A stretch of DNA of 64,000 nucleotides from Blastocystis hominis (GCF_000151665.1 NW_013171827.1:144001-208000), one strand, 5' to 3'; positions 47,877-61,140 are shown, counted from the stretch's first letter. The notes: generated by a model from the letters alone, not told the origin. A program made the numbers and translations.

Positions 47877-48130
47877 TTACAGAATGGCCGATAGTAGTAT
47901 GGAAATTACGTCTAATACGCAAAAAACCGTGGTGGCCAAAATCGAAAAAAACAGCCAAAATTGACCAATATTGACCACGGATGTTTAATTTGCGTCTTTC
48001 GCGTCACCCGGTCCTTCTCTGTTTGCCCTGCTCTCTATGGTAAAGAGAAGCAAGTTGTGTACTACTTCATGATCATCCGAGGTTTATTTAGAATTGACAC
48101 GTTCTCTTGGATTATTAATACAAGTTTTGG
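47877..48130 (+). repeat. Left terminus of Polinton fragment B
   Basis: Matches the reverse complement of 62,165-62,480. The best-kept block is GGATGTNNANTTTGCGTCTTTC and CGCGTCAC (48,977-scale numbering aside, around 47,980-48,008). GGAAAT-ACGT-TAA-ACGCAAAAA lies near the outer edge. The inner part runs into the start of the structural gene (TGGAACCCCTACATC). Confidence 0.8.
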
Positions 48131-48188
48131 AACCCCTACATCACTTCCATGACTGTCCTCTTCAGAACCAATCAAGTGATGTTCAACA

Positions 48189-49256
48189 ATGGATTCTATC
48201 AATGTGGTCACCAACTCGAATGACGAAGAGCTAATGATTTTTCATGGATACTACACGATCGGTCAAATCATTGCTATCCTCAACATCATGACCGATACTA
48301 CGTTCTCGATATCTACGAAGGCTTCGAGTTATGGATGTATTTATATCCAGTCCTCACACATCATCGATTTCACCAATGCTCCGGATATTCGAGAAATCCT
48401 CGGTTTGGAAGGGCGAATGGTTATTCTATCCGCTTCGTTCTATGGATCGAACGTGATTGATATCACGCGAAATCGCCAAGTGATCCAAGTGTATTCGTCC
48501 CTCGTGCGTTCATCGGACCTGAAGATTGCCAACCAGAACAACAATCTGCTCACCACAATGAATATTAACGATTCTGAGGTTAATTATCTCCGCACCGTGG
48601 AGGACATCTGCATTCCGATGATAACCCGATTCGATCGATTGATGTTCGTGCTCCTCGATATGGATGGTAATATCATGCGATTGAACGGCGAATTCGAACT
48701 CCAATTGACGATAGAAGATGTGTTTAATCAAGTGCCTTCCTCAATTCTACCGATGAACCAGTTGAGTATGATGGAAGTGTTCGGTAATACTACGAAGAAG
48801 GAAGTGAAGCTGGACAATCCTCTATCATTCGATCACTGTTCCATCTCGTCTGTGTCACTCTATACCGATTTCGTGTTGCACAACGTCCCAACCAATCAAG
48901 TGATATTAATCGATGCGGGGACATACCCACACGAGGTGTTAATACCCAGAGGAGCCTACGACATCACGAATGGCATGAGTGGGATCCGGGTCTACAGTAG
49001 TATCAATGCTCAAACATTCGGTCTGAAGAGTCCGCTGATCGATAACCTGATTCATGTATCGATGGGACTGAACAACATGATCACCTGGGACAACCTATCG
49101 ATCGATGTGATTGAACAATCGAACTTGGACTACATTGATTGGGTGCTGACAGATGCGAATGACAATCCGATCTCCTTGAATTCGAATGTGTACATCTCAT
49201 TCACGATATCTTGTAAGCACAACTTCAGTAAGGTATTCAAGAAGATAGATAGATAG
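48189..49256 (+). CDS. Polinton structural (minor-capsid-like) protein, best-kept copy
   Basis: A single frame of 355 codons without stops. It has the Gly-Tyr-Tyr-Thr-Ile...ILN motif near the N-terminus, IDFTNAPDIREILGLEG, and a second unit around IPRGAYDITNGMSGIRVYSS. The C-terminal half is complete here and shows what elements A and C have lost. The extreme N-terminus is damaged: relative to A, two bases are missing at about 48,195 (AACAATGGATTC against AACAATGTGGATTC), so the upstream codons found in A are out of frame. Assignment to the penton/minor-capsid class rests on the motif pattern and context and is tentative. Confidence 0.6.
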   Translation: MDSINVVTNSNDEELMIFHGYYTIGQIIAILNIMTDTTFSISTKASSYGCIYIQSSHIIDFTNAPDIREILGLEGRMVILSASFYGSNVIDITRNRQVIQVYSSLVRSSDLKIANQNNNLLTTMNINDSEVNYLRTVEDICIPMITRFDRLMFVLLDMDGNIMRLNGEFELQLTIEDVFNQVPSSILPMNQLSMMEVFGNTTKKEVKLDNPLSFDHCSISSVSLYTDFVLHNVPTNQVILIDAGTYPHEVLIPRGAYDITNGMSGIRVYSSINAQTFGLKSPLIDNLIHVSMGLNNMITWDNLSIDVIEQSNLDYIDWVLTDANDNPISLNSNVYISFTISCKHNFSKVFKKIDR

Positions 49257-49900
49257 ATAGATATCAATGTCTATCTTCTATACATATATATATATATCTG
49301 AAAAGTAATAGTTTGATTGTTGTCTCCAACAAATAATCAGCCAGATATGTCTCACAGCTTGATATTGGACAACTACTCATTCCCATAGAGTCCATTCTTA
49401 TGGATTTCAGCTTTATCATCAACAATACTGATATCACTATTAGTGAGTAATTCTATTCATCCTAATGAGTTGGGAACCAAAGCATTTCACTTTCATCAAC
49501 CAACTCAAACAGCAAGTATTATGTATACTATTGTTATTCATGCTCGTAATATAACAACATTGTGAATCACTTTGTATCCCTATTGAAGTGGTGAACAATT
49601 CGATCCTTCCTTTAAATAGGAGATATTCTGCATTATTTGGCAGGTGGGGGATACTATATGGGTTAGAATAAGAGATAGTATTCTCTGGCAATATAACAAT
49701 CTCTGATAGGTTCAGAGTGCATCAAAACGACAAAAACTGGACACCAACTATCGAAAAACCTAGAAACAGTGGGATATGAATATATCTCTATTTGTTCGTA
49801 TAAAATATATTATGTATTCTACCTTATTTTGCTCAGTTCTTCAACGACACACCCACCTTTCTCACAAACTCTACTATTCGATTCTATTATACACATATCA

Positions 49901-50461
49901 CATATTATTTATATAAATGATAACCCAAAAACTGCTTATCGCTAGCTTTTCCATTTTCATTCCTATCATCATCTTCTACATACCCTATTTCTTTCTATCC
50001 CATCTAGATAAAATTCCAAATGAATAGAACGAAAAACAAAACGCTTCCACTGGAAACAACACTCTTCGATCTATTCATTCCACAATATCCCATTTCCGCT
50101 CATTTCCTTCCACTTCACAGTAAAAACAACTCCCTCCCTATTCGAAATCTATTCTTCCACTCATACCCAATTTCAATACTATTTTCACAATTGCACAATT
50201 CCTGTGTATTTTTGAAATCATTTGTTTTACAATAAAAGCTATTAGCTTCGTCTTACTGGGTTTGAATGTATTTAAAATTTGGAATTGGACTTGTATGTCC
50301 TGCCTTTTGCTTTGTTTTCGGACTTCTATGTGTTTTTGTGTGTTGTGTTGTGGGAGTGTAAGTATTGTAGCTGGGATGGGTTCTGTCGTCAAGTTGGTGT
50401 GTTTGAAGAAGCTAGTGTAGTCTTTGCTATCGTTACTTTGACTAAACTGTGTGTGTGAGAT
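49901..50461. other. AT-rich stretch before the FN3 gene
   Basis: Contains a frame from 50,020 with no support. From about 50,287 a hydrophobic Cys/Leu/Phe-rich stretch in plus orientation could be a signal-peptide exon of the next gene, but the splice join is not clear. Confidence 0.35.
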
Positions 50462-53337
50462 ATGCATCGTGAACGCATTCAATACCATAATGGCGGTGGA
50501 CCCTGGTTCCATTTTTGCTGTGTGGAGTGTGTTCCGAGTGAGGAATTTCTGTAGTTCAAACTGTGCAACGTGGCGAACCCATTTATGCCATGTGCGACCG
50601 CGGATACATGGAGATAACTTGCAACGTGGGAGGTATCTGGGACAGGCACGACGTTCTTGCCTAGGATATCTGTTCTGTTTCTCGTATTTTCATTTTCATA
50701 TTGTGAGGTGGTGGAGTGTGGTAGAGAGAACGGATTTGCGACGAGTGAAAGGGCAAACTATGGGAGCAAGATCTGTAGGTTTGTAGAAGCGGAGCGTGTG
50801 TGGAACTTGGGAGAATGGGACAAGAAGGCGGAGTATGCGAACTGCTGTGGACACGGTCCTCGCCTCTGATTGATGCGAGCCGAGTGAACTGGAATGGGCA
50901 GTGGGAGCAGGCGAGTTCCAAGACGGTGCAGTTGTGCATTTGTGGGTCTGTGGAGCATGGGAAGGTGGAGGTGTGCGTGGTGTGGGCGTGTGGAAAGTGG
51001 TGGAATGGAAGAGAGGTGAGGTGCGTGGCGGTGGTGTGCCCCGCGGACGAAGCGGCGGGGTAGCCGGAAGGGCACTTGGGGCAAGTGTTGGATACGAAGT
51101 GCGATGTGGACTAGTGGGGCATGATCACGGATGGGTGCAACGCCTATCAGCAGTGGGAATCGATCGATCGATCGATAGGGGACGGGCTCCTGCCAGCCCA
51201 TCCTGCCGATGCTGCGCTGCGCTGCGTGGCGGGCGATGGGGCGAGGGACGTGGCGCTGTGGACGATGGGAGATGGGAAGCAATCCACGATGTACTGCACG
51301 AGCAATGTGGGCGTGGGCGAGGTGATGAACGACCCATTCGAGCCCATGAACATCCACATCGTGTTTGAATTGGCCGAGGCCACGTTCTCCTATCCCACCA
51401 CCGCGATCTCCATCTCCGACTACACCATTGCCTTCGCCATCGCCTTCGCCTTCGATGGCTCCTTCCCGCGGTTCTGCGAAGGCACGCACGCTCTACATCA
51501 ATGCCAACAGGTTGGTGTCCCGAAACGGCCTCCCCTTCCCCGCGGAAACCCTCATCGCGACCTTCTCGACTCGCGCCGGCGTTCGGTTGGCGTTCGGTTG
51601 GCGTTCGGTTGGCGTTCGGTTGTGGCCTGCTCGGATTGTGGAGAGCGCGATTGGTATGAGGGAAGTGGAGTAGGCGCAGCGCAGCGCAGCGTGTCTGTGC
51701 AGATGGAGGTTCCCTGGAGCAGTGGCATCTCCGATGAAGCCCCGATGGATGGCCTTGATGGGCAGCAATGTGCAGAGCCAGTTCTTCGAGACGCGCTCCG
51801 TGTTGGTGGCGGGCGCCATTGTGAACAGCGTGATGGCCATCAGCTGGCGTGTCCGCAAGGGCGCCTCCTGGTCCGCCTTCGCGTCCTTCTCCGTCTACCG
51901 CCCCGTCGTGCTGCTGCCTGCTTCCCTCCCTCCCTCCCTCCGCGCCCGTCGTGCTGCTGCCGCCTTCGAAGCCACGCAGGTGCGCTGGGTCTGGTGGTGG
52001 TGCGAGCTCTTCGTGCAGGTCTTGGTTGGCTCCCACTCCCAGCTCTTCGCCGCCGACGCGCTCCTCCAAGAGGGCGACGTCCAGCAACCCGAGCTCTCTC
52101 TCTCTTTAGCTCTCTCGATGCGTGCGTGGCCTACTGGGTGCGCGTGGCGCTGTGCTCCGCCGCGTGCTCCATCCTCTCCGAGGCCTCCTCTCCCATCACC
52201 CTCGCCGCGTATGTCGTCGCGCCCGGCGCGGTGCAGAACCTCGAGGTGGCCGCGCTCTCCTCGACCTCGCTGCGCGTGCAGTGGGCAGAGCCGGCGGAGC
52301 TGGGCGGCGCCAGCATTCGGTACTACGTGGTGCGACGCTCGTGGATGGCGTCGATGGCCGTGATCCAGAGCGAGAGCGAGAGCGAGAGCGAGAGCGAGAG
52401 CGAGAGCGAGAGCGAGGTCGCCAGCACGAACTGCTTCCTGGACCTGCAGAGCGTGCAGAGCGTGCAGAGCGTGCAGAGCGTGCAGAGCGTGCAGCACGCG
52501 CCCATCTATCTGAGCGTGGCCGCGTTCACCGGGTATCTCTCCCGCCAAGAGAAGATCCCCGCGGTTCTGTATGCGGTGTGTGTGGAATCAGGCGGAGGGC
52601 ATTGAGTGGGACTGTGCGATGGCGATTACCGGATCCTTCCATGATCTCTGCACCGCCACGTGCGAGCTTCGCGCTCCCGCCACTTCCTCCTTCCTCCTTC
52701 CTCCTTCCTCCTTCCGCCGAACCGTCTGGTTCCCCGCGGGACGCGATGTGTGGGACGTGTTGGAGGGTGGGATCCCCGCGACTTCCTACACGCTGGAGTG
52801 CGTCCCGAGCGAAGTGGGCAGTGCCGAGTGGATGGGCAGGCAATTCGGAGTGTCCACGATGGCCACGTCGGAATTCGTTGGGTGTTGGTGGTGGACGGCG
52901 AGCCAACCTCCTCGCTCACCGGTTCGCTCTGGGTGTGGGTGTGGGTGTGGGTGTGAGTGAGCAGGAATCTGGTGGGCGATGGGGTGGGGTCCGTGGCTCC
53001 CTACGAAGGTGTGCAGAGTCGACCGGGCTCTCTGGATCTCTTCCTGTCCAACTGGGCGCAGAACGCCACCGTGGTCTCCGTCACCCAGCCCCTCCGCCTC
53101 CGCCTCCGCCTCCGCTTCCTCTTCGCCTACGACGTGACCGGCGCGCTCATCCGCGTCCACCTCGTCGATCACGCCTGGTGCGCCGTGGGTCGCGATGTTT
53201 CCACGTTTCCACGATCCAGACCGATTTGGCAGTTGCTGAGAAAGAAATGGTTGCGGTGTTTGGTTTGGAAGATGGATGGATGGATGGATGGATGGAATTG
53301 TAGAGATGTGGAATGGTTGAAGCGTTGTAGGATTTGA
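50462..53337 (+). CDS. Secreted/surface protein with sushi-like and FN3 domains
   Basis: The first exons give a Cys-containing unit VQRGEPIYAMCDRGYMEITC...GGIW, the cysteine and Trp pattern of a sushi/CCP module. Further Cys-rich stretches follow. Around 52,210-52,600 an FN3 module is clear (PGAVQNLEVAALSSTSLRVQW), interrupted by (Glu-Ser)n from GAGAGC repeats and (Val-Gln-Ser)n from GTGCAGAGC repeats. A later unit (GSLDLFLSNWAQNATVVSV) precedes the end near TGA 53,335. GC content is far above the flanks. Intron borders in 50,860-52,200 and 52,560-53,000 are not all resolved. An extracellular adhesion role is inferred from modules only. It lies between Polinton fragments B and C. Confidence 0.5.
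51588..51624. repeat. 11-bp tandem repeat in FN3 gene
   Basis: Units GGCGTTCGGTT, about four in a row, probably within an intron because all frames around it are poor. Confidence 0.75.
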
Positions 53338-54211
53338 ATGAGAATCGAAAATGTGTTTAGGAAGGAAGGAAGGAAAATGTAGATTTAGAGTGTGTAGGGT
53401 GTTGGAATGATTTAGAAACATGAACAAAATAATCCAGAACGAGGAACCAAACGACTCTAGTTGATAGGAATAATAGAGTGCTGTGAGTTGATAGTTGAAA
53501 CAAAGAAAGAAAGATAGAAAGAAAGTGCATTTAGAGTTAGTTGGTTGGTTTAGGATAAGGAAATGATAGAAAATGGAGTGAATGGTTAACGATGTGCGAA
53601 GATAGGTTCTTTGTGTGAAAATCACTGGATCAAAACCAATTTCCATTCCATTCCATTCGATTTGATTTGATTTACTAGTTTTACTAGTTTGAATTGCTTT
53701 CAAACCCAACCAGTCCCAAGTCAAAATGATTTGGCTAGAATCATGGATGGATAGATTGGATTATCGAAATAATAATAATAATAATGATAATATAGACTAT
53801 TTAGACAAAGTGGAGTGAGCAACCAAATCCTTGCTTCATAACACGATTTCACTATGATATCATAAATATACAACCTATACAGACATAGTAGACAACAAAA
53901 TGGACTTTTCCATTCTGAGTGTTTCCAAACAATCCTGATATTATAAATATTATAAATATCTATACCTCCGAACTATTTCAACCACAAAAATGTGAACAAA
54001 ATGATGCGAAACACAAGTGAGTACTTCACTTGGAAATCTTGGATCCAATGTGTATATGGTAGCACTCTATCATAATTTTTAAATATGAAGAATACTTAGG
54101 TGTAAGGAAACAAACTGATCTCTCTGTTTTCTTCATAAATTCTTTATATTTGGCTACAAATTACGGATTCAAAGAGTAGAGGCTAAGGATATGTGATTAT
54201 AAATAGGTAGA
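53338..54211. other. Intergenic AT-rich region
   Basis: Holds (AATG)n/(GATG)-like short repeats and ATTCCATTCCATTC near 53,645. No gene seen. Promoter of the MORN-LRR gene presumably lies at the right end. Confidence 0.5.
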
Positions 54212-54979
54212 ATGGAAGAACTTAAGGGAAGCGAATTTCTCCTGAACGGTTACATAACGCTTGGTGAAGCAAAGGAAATCACTATTGGAGGCTGCAAGTA
54301 TAGCCTCCAATATTATCAAGGCGATCACGAGGCTGAATACACATTGACGAAAGCTGGGAAGGTTTGCCTATTCCAAAATGGCATACTGAAGATGTGCTTT
54401 GAGGTGGATGCGAACGGGAGCGAAATCGGTGACTTCACGCGATTCGAGAACGGATGTGTCGCATTTGTGCAGTCCTATGATGAAATCTGGGACAGAAAGA
54501 ATTTTCATCGTATTATAAACCATGTCCGAGGCGAGCGTATGGAAATCTATTCGCATGCGAGTGATCACCTGATTTATCACGGTGAGTTCAATGAGAAGCG
54601 AGAACGAGAAGGATGGGGCATCCAATATGACAAAAAAACGGGTGCCATGCTGCTCGAGGGGATGTGGAAGGGTAACAAGCTGGTGGAAATCATCCGCAAG
54701 ATCGAAGGAAACATCATGATTGAGTTCAAGCGAAACGGGAATAACACCATCGCTTCGAATCGAATTCCCCTGTATGTGGGCGAATTCGTGTATGATGAAT
54801 CGAAAGAATCGTTTCTTCGAAATGGTCGAGGATACTGGATCGATGAAGAAACTCGGATTGCTACTCGCGAAGTGGAATGGAAAGATGGAGTGGAAGTGAG
54901 TGGAAGAGATCTCTATGATGGATGGTACACTCGATCCACAACTCCAAAACCCAAACCCAAACCCGCTCCGATGCCTGTG

Positions 54980-55023
<44 letters not shown>

Positions 55024-57007
55024 AAAACGCGAAGAACCTGCTCCTCTTCGATTCAGCGTCATTGGATCTACAAAATGGACCGATGTGAGTTTGCAAGTGA
55101 CCGATTTGACGATTTCATCGAATTGCTGTAACGATTTGAATGCATTGGATCTGAATCGATTCGAGTGGCTACGATCTATCGAAATCGGCGATGAATGTTT
55201 TGGATCAGTGCAAACATTCAAAATCGATGGACTGAATCGATTGAAAACGATCAAAATCGGAAACAATTCATTTACCCAGATTAAACAAGCCGAGTGGTAT
55301 ATGATTAGATATTCTTCCAAAGCTGTTCAAAGATGTAGCAATTCAAAATCATTCCACATATTGAATTGTGAATCATTGGAATCCATTCAAATTGGTGAAT
55401 ATAGTTTCATTGATTTTGCTGGCGACTTTGAATTGAAGAATCTGCCACAATTACAATCCATTCAAATTGGGACAATTGAAAGTGAGTCATACAATTTCTA
55501 TTGTAGTTCATTTGTGATTGGAGGTATTGACATGATATTGAATATTTGAATGATGCATAGATCTTCCCAATCTACAATCTATTACATTAGGTGAATATGC
55601 ATTTCGTGAATCCTTATCGACGATAATCGAAAGTATTGAATGAATTTAAATGAAATGATTGATGTAGATCTTCCATCATTACAATCCATTCAACTCGGTG
55701 AATGGGCACTTGAAGGAAAATGGGGTGATGAATCATGTTCATTGACACTTCGAAGTAAAAATGAATTGATTGGTTATGATTTGTTTTGTAGATCTTCCAA
55801 ATCTAACATCAATAACTTCTGTAAAATGGAGTTTCAATGAACCTCGTGTAGTGACATTGGAAAGTATTTTTGAATATTGAATATTGATAGTATTTAGATA
55901 TTCCAATTCTTCGAAATGTCAAGCTACCTGGTTCATTCGAGAAGGTTCATCATCCGATTATCAACAGTAACTATTCATATTTTCAGTCGATTTTAGATAT
56001 TTCTGAACTATTATTTCCTAAAGTCTATTACTTCGAGCTCATTCAATCAATGGATTCATCCATTACATCTATATTTCTTCCCAATTGGACTTGTAATGAT
56101 ATAGATTATACAATATTTGATTTTTCTCGATTTACATTAGTAAAATTGATCGAAATCGGCAACGATTGTTTTGGATCAGTGCAAACATTCAAAATCGATG
56201 GACTGAATCGATTGAAAACTGTCAAAATCGGAAGCAATTCATTTACTCAAGTGAAACAAGCCGAGCGGAATAAGATAAATTATTGTTATACCGAAGCTGT
56301 TCAAAGATGTAGCAATTCAAAATCATTCCACATATTGAATTGTGAATCATTGGAATCCATTCAAATTGGTGAATGGAGTTTCAGTGATTTTGTTGGCGAC
56401 TTTGAATTGAAGAATCTGCCACAATTACAATCCATTCAAATTGGGACAATTGAAAGTGAGTCATACAATTTCTTTTTTAGTTCATTTGTGATTGGAGGTA
56501 TTGATATGATATTGAATATTTGAATGATGCATAGATCTTCCCAATCTACAATCTATTACATTAGGTGATCGTGCATTCATGTATCCCTTATCGACAGTAA
56601 TTGAAAGTATTGAATGAATTCGAATGAAATGATTGATGTAGATCTTCCATCATTACAATCCATTCGACTTGGTCCATATGCAATTTATGGAAGATGGAAG
56701 AATGATTCATATTCATTGACACTTCGAAGTAAAAATGAATTGATTGGTTATGATTTGTTTTGTAGATCTTCCAAATCTAACATCAATAACTTCTGAAGGA
56801 TGTAGTTTCGTTAATCCTCGTGTAGTGACATTGGAAAGTATTTCTGAATATTGAATATTGGTAGTATTTAGATATTCCAATTCTTCGAAATGTCAAGCTA
56901 CCTGGTTCATTTGAGAAAGTTCGATCAAAATCAATTTCGAGTATAGTTTGATTGATTTGATTTGATTCATAGATGTTTCTTCCATTCTCGCTGATCTTGT
57001 CCACTAA
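54212..57007 (+). CDS. MORN-like plus leucine-rich-repeat protein, modular exons
   Basis: Residues 1-240 form a MORN-like beta region (YHGEFNEKREREGWGIQYDKK, LLEGMWKGN). A linker of Pro-Lys and Pro-Ala repeats follows (54,945-55,025). The rest is a leucine-rich array of the type LPxLQSIQIGExSF. Introns of 32-37 nt recur at the same place: each exon ends with one base of a codon and the next begins AT-CTT-CCA, giving Asn/Gly-Asp-Leu-Pro. About 940 bp of the array is duplicated internally: SVQTFKIDGLNRLKT occurs at 55,205 and 56,175, and SKSFHILNCESLESIQIG at 55,340 and 56,310. The stop at 57,005-57,007 is inferred. Probably a protein-binding scaffold. Confidence 0.65.
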
Positions 57008-59289
57008 ATCAAGCATTAAATCTATAATTTTGATTTGATTTGATTTGTTCAGTGATTCGTCATTGTTTAGGAACATTTCCATTGATTGATTGATTGATTG
57101 TTTGTTTGTTTGAAACCGATTCTTGATCACAATTCATGATTCTATAATTATCAAAATATCAATCCTGCCTGATTATTATGATGTTCTTCTTTACCATTTT
57201 AACAATGATACAGAATTATGATTGTTGTTTCAATCAATCAATCAATAAATCATGCGTTAAACAGTTCTAAAAGCATAAACAAATGAATGATTGATTGAAT
57301 GAATGATTGAATCGATGACATTATTGATGCAGAATTACAGTTCATTGGTTGTGATAAAGGTCTTTGTTGTTTTGTGAATCACTCCACAGAGAGAGAATCT
57401 TTCATTCGTTCATTCATTCATTCATTCATTCATTCATTCATTCATTCATTTGTTTTCATTTCAGTGTTGAATTGCTGAAATCGAATCGAATCCAACTCCA
57501 ATATCACAACCAATCACATTCCCATTCATTTCGATTCTCTCTCATTCACTCTTCATTATCATTATCACGTATTACATTAATAATAAATAACTAACTAATA
57601 CATATCATTGAATGGATTAAGATCTTAAGCAATGAATACTATTTCTTCTATTCTTTTCTTTTCTCCTTTCTTTCATTCATTCATGGTACAAACCATCTCC
57701 ATGCTATGCAATCTTTGTACATCCAATTCATATTCATTCAATAGATTGTAACCAATTACACAAATCATTCCAGTACTATTCTATTCACATATAGCGTACA
57801 ATCTGTGATAATATCTATGAATCATTCAGTTCCAACCACTATATACCTCTCATTGTACATTCCAACTAACAATAACGGAATTTACTACAAACTCCAATCA
57901 ATCATTCATTCATCGATTGGTTATTCCAGTACTAAGTATCAACAGTATTGTTCCTGTTACTCAGAATTAGTTATTTTATGAAAATGGATTTAACAGAATC
58001 AAACATTGTGTTAAACCAATGAAATGACAGAATTGTGTTTGTCTGGATTTTGTTTGTTATGAAGCAAAACTATGCATGATCTATGTAATTCGTATCAGGA
58101 TGTACTAAAACAGATCCCTGTGAAATATCATCATTTCAGCTATTGTTCGTCATAATTTGTGAAAATGACTTCATTTCCATTGCTACTTCATATATATGTT
58201 ATTTTCTACTATTCTATTACATTCTAGTATTGTTGTTGTTTTCATTCATATTGGCCATTTCTGATTATTCCACACTTACCTATCTTATTTTCACAGTATT
58301 CTATTCCATGGAGTATACTAATGAGCCAAAATATACAATCAATCACAAATACACATTATTCTATCTTCCCATTCAGAACAATAATGATGATGATGATGAC
58401 AAAACATCAACTATTCACAATTAATACTATTGAGAATAACTATTGTGCAGACACTTGTTTGTTAATACTGCTCATTCCTTCTCTCAGATTATAACACGAA
58501 CTAGCAACATTATTAGTGGTCACATTTAGAATGTGAATTCATTATGGGATTTGATACAATTCATATCACACAATATGCACTAAAATGAAACAATACACAA
58601 TTGTTGTTATTCTATTGCAGATATTCCTTTTCCAAGTATTGATTCAAAGTATCTCGAGACTATAGTATACAGATTAGTCATATATCAAAGGAAATACAAC
58701 AATACTTGTGGTAAATGACTGATTCATCCTTCCTATTTCTATTGATGAGTTCATCTATATTTGATACATGTCACATAACAAAAATGATCCTATTTTCACA
58801 ATAACAAAAGCTCTTTCGATCAATAATAATATGCTTTATCAACTTGAAGCCATCAATAACCTCATTAATATGGAACAATAGTAGTAAGAGAATGGCACTG
58901 TTTGCGTGAAACCTGGTGGCAGTTTTCTTTATATGCTATTTTGTTCCATGACAACAATTGCGATCCTTTGTCTATTGTTGTAATCGACCAACCGATTCTG
59001 AGTCCTCGACTATCGTTCCTAGGCTGTCTAGTCGACAATCATCGGTCAAGAACCAGGTTTCATGCTTTCTTACTCCAATTCGTTTTTACTATCAACCTAG
59101 TGCTCGTTTCTATTGTTGTGTTTGTTGCATCAGTTATACTTGAATGCAAGAAAGTAGTAGACATACCTAGCTAAGGTGAATTATTGTTATTTCTCTCGTA
59201 TTTACATGTTTGTTTGCTTATTTGTAATGACCGAAACCCAATGTGTGTACATTGTCATCACAAATCCATCTATTGTTGTCCATACAAGT
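57008..59289. other. Simple-sequence-rich AT region, no gene
   Basis: Contains (ATTG)n at 57,080-57,105 and 57,230-57,310, (CATT)n of about twelve units at 57,402-57,450, and (GATGAT)n at 58,385-58,400. Open frames such as 58,143-58,424 are AT-driven and have no intron or domain signal. Two imperfect copies of a ~70-bp stretch lie at 58,960-59,140. Confidence 0.6.
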
Positions 59290-59316
59290 CATAAGTGTCT
59301 TTGGTAAAGAGAGAAC

Positions 59317-60545
59317 ATGCATTATTCCATTCTCATACAAGATTCACCTATCAATGGTTCAATCGATTCAATCAATCCTTACAAGTTCAGAAATCCATAT
59401 ATCACTTCCATGACTGTTCTATCCTTACCCAATCAAGTCATGTTCAATAATGTGGACTCAACCAATGTGGTGACAAACACCAATGGTGAAGAGATAACGA
59501 TCTCGCCTGGTTATTATACACTGAGTGAAATCATTGCCATTCTGAACACCATAATTAATACTACATTCTCAATTTCCACAATGGATACAAGTTATGAGTG
59601 TATTTGGATCCAGTCTCCATACTCTATTGATTTCACGATTGCTTCAGATGTACTAGAGATATTTGGGTTAGGAAATCACATGATTGTATTCCCTGCTTCG
59701 TTCTATGGATCGAATGTGATTGATATCACGCGAAATTGTTAAGTGATTCAAGTGTATTCATCGTTGGTATGATCATCTGATTTGAAAACCGCTAATCAGA
59801 ACAACAATTCACTCACCACAATGATCATGGATGATTCTGAAATCAATGATATCAATACTGTAAAAGAAAAATGTATACCGATGATTCACCGATTTGATCG
59901 ATTGATGTTTGTGTTCAAGGAGATGAATGGTAATATCATACATTTGAATGGTGAATTCGAATTCCAATTGACGATTGAAGATGTGTGTGATCAATTGCAT
60001 ACTCCAGTTCCATCGACCAACCAATTCAGTATGATTGAAGTATTTGGACACAATAGAGCAAGAAGGAGATAAAATTGGATAATCCTCTATCATTCGATTA
60101 GTGTTACATATCATTTGTATCATTCTATACCGATTTCACATTCCATAATGTACCATCTGATCAAGTAGTAGTGATCAATGGAGATAGAACAGATGAAAGT
60201 GTAATATCGATTTCACGAGGTACATATGATATCAAAACAATCATCGCAATATTGAATGCGAGTGATGCTCTATTTGAAGTAGTGTATAGTGGAGAAAATG
60301 CATTTCGAGTCTATAACCAGTTTGTGATTCTTCCTCTGACACAACTTATTCATTCCTTGAATAATGCGATTCATTTGTCCATGTGTGTGTGGAGCATGAA
60401 TGAGATCAAGGAACTATGGAAACCAGCAAAACGAAGAGGTGCCACTCGAATGATCATCAGTGGGTTCAAACGAAACATATACTTCATCGATCTTATCGAT
60501 TTCTCTTCCAAACAAAACAAATCAATACAGAAAGTGTTGGGATAA
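59317..60545 (+). pseudogene. Polinton structural protein, element C copy
   Basis: Reads KFRNPYITSMTVL, SPGYYTLSEIIAILN and GSNVIDITRN before a TAA at 59,740. It then continues in the same frame and, like copy A, shifts near 60,060 (NRARRR then stop). The second unit (SRGTYDIKTIIAILN) at 60,210-60,270 is open, and CGA codons stand where copy A has TGA. The frame stops at 60,543 at the deletion junction. Confidence 0.6.
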
Positions 60546-60559
60546 CAATAGTACATCGG

Positions 60560-61140
60560 ATTCTCGTTCAAGTGTTGGAAAACGATTGTGATGCTCTTCA
60601 CACCTCCCAGACATACAAAAGAAGGGATATTCGTGAATGAAGAGATCGTATGACTCTCACTTGTCCATTCTATTCCATTTATCAGTTTGGTATGGGAAAG
60701 GGTCACAAGATTGTTGAGTGTATCGATGAATGGCATATCGAGCAATCACACACCATCCATTGAAACATTCACCTTGTATCCCTTACCCACAATCGATTCG
60801 ATGGAATCACAATGATTGAATAGGACATCATTCTCATTGTAACATGGAATCGATGTGATTATCAGATATAAAGCAGAAGATAATTGGAATTGGCATTGAT
60901 TATTGAATGGTTGAGTGGATGTATGTGTATGTTCAAACAGTTTGGCATTATTGACTTTCACAAAACACCCAGAAGGTATCGTCCATGAATATTGAGGAAC
61001 GCCATCCACTGTCTCACACACGAGGACATGTTTGCGGTCATTCTCTGGCATATTGATGATCATGTTATCGAGCTTCTTGAACGTGTAATTGTTTGGATTG
61101 CTGCTTAAGATATATGATATTTATTCATTCAATTTACTTT
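60560..61140 (-). pseudogene. Polinton minus-strand ORF, element C copy
   Basis: Counterpart of the ORF at 34,520-35,150. The segment INMPENDRKHVLVCETVDG to SMDGV is open without the break seen in A. It keeps the shared TGA before LLDMPFIDTL. N-terminal codons (61,085-61,140) contain an extra stop. Confidence 0.5.

Larger units (their letters stand above)
47877..49900 (+). mobile_element. Polinton fragment B (left end)
   Basis: Terminus plus structural gene, then an AT-rich stretch (49,257-49,900) containing (GATA)n at 49,245-49,260 and a stop-broken frame beginning MSHSLILDNYSFP at 49,346. That frame may be the start of another element gene. No integrase or polymerase follows, so the rest of this copy is gone. 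The right limit is an estimate. Confidence 0.65.

Noticed and set aside
58143-58424. Possible membrane protein of 93 codons
   Set aside because: Composition is explained by AT-rich sequence; no splice sites, poly(A) motif or homologous feature nearby.
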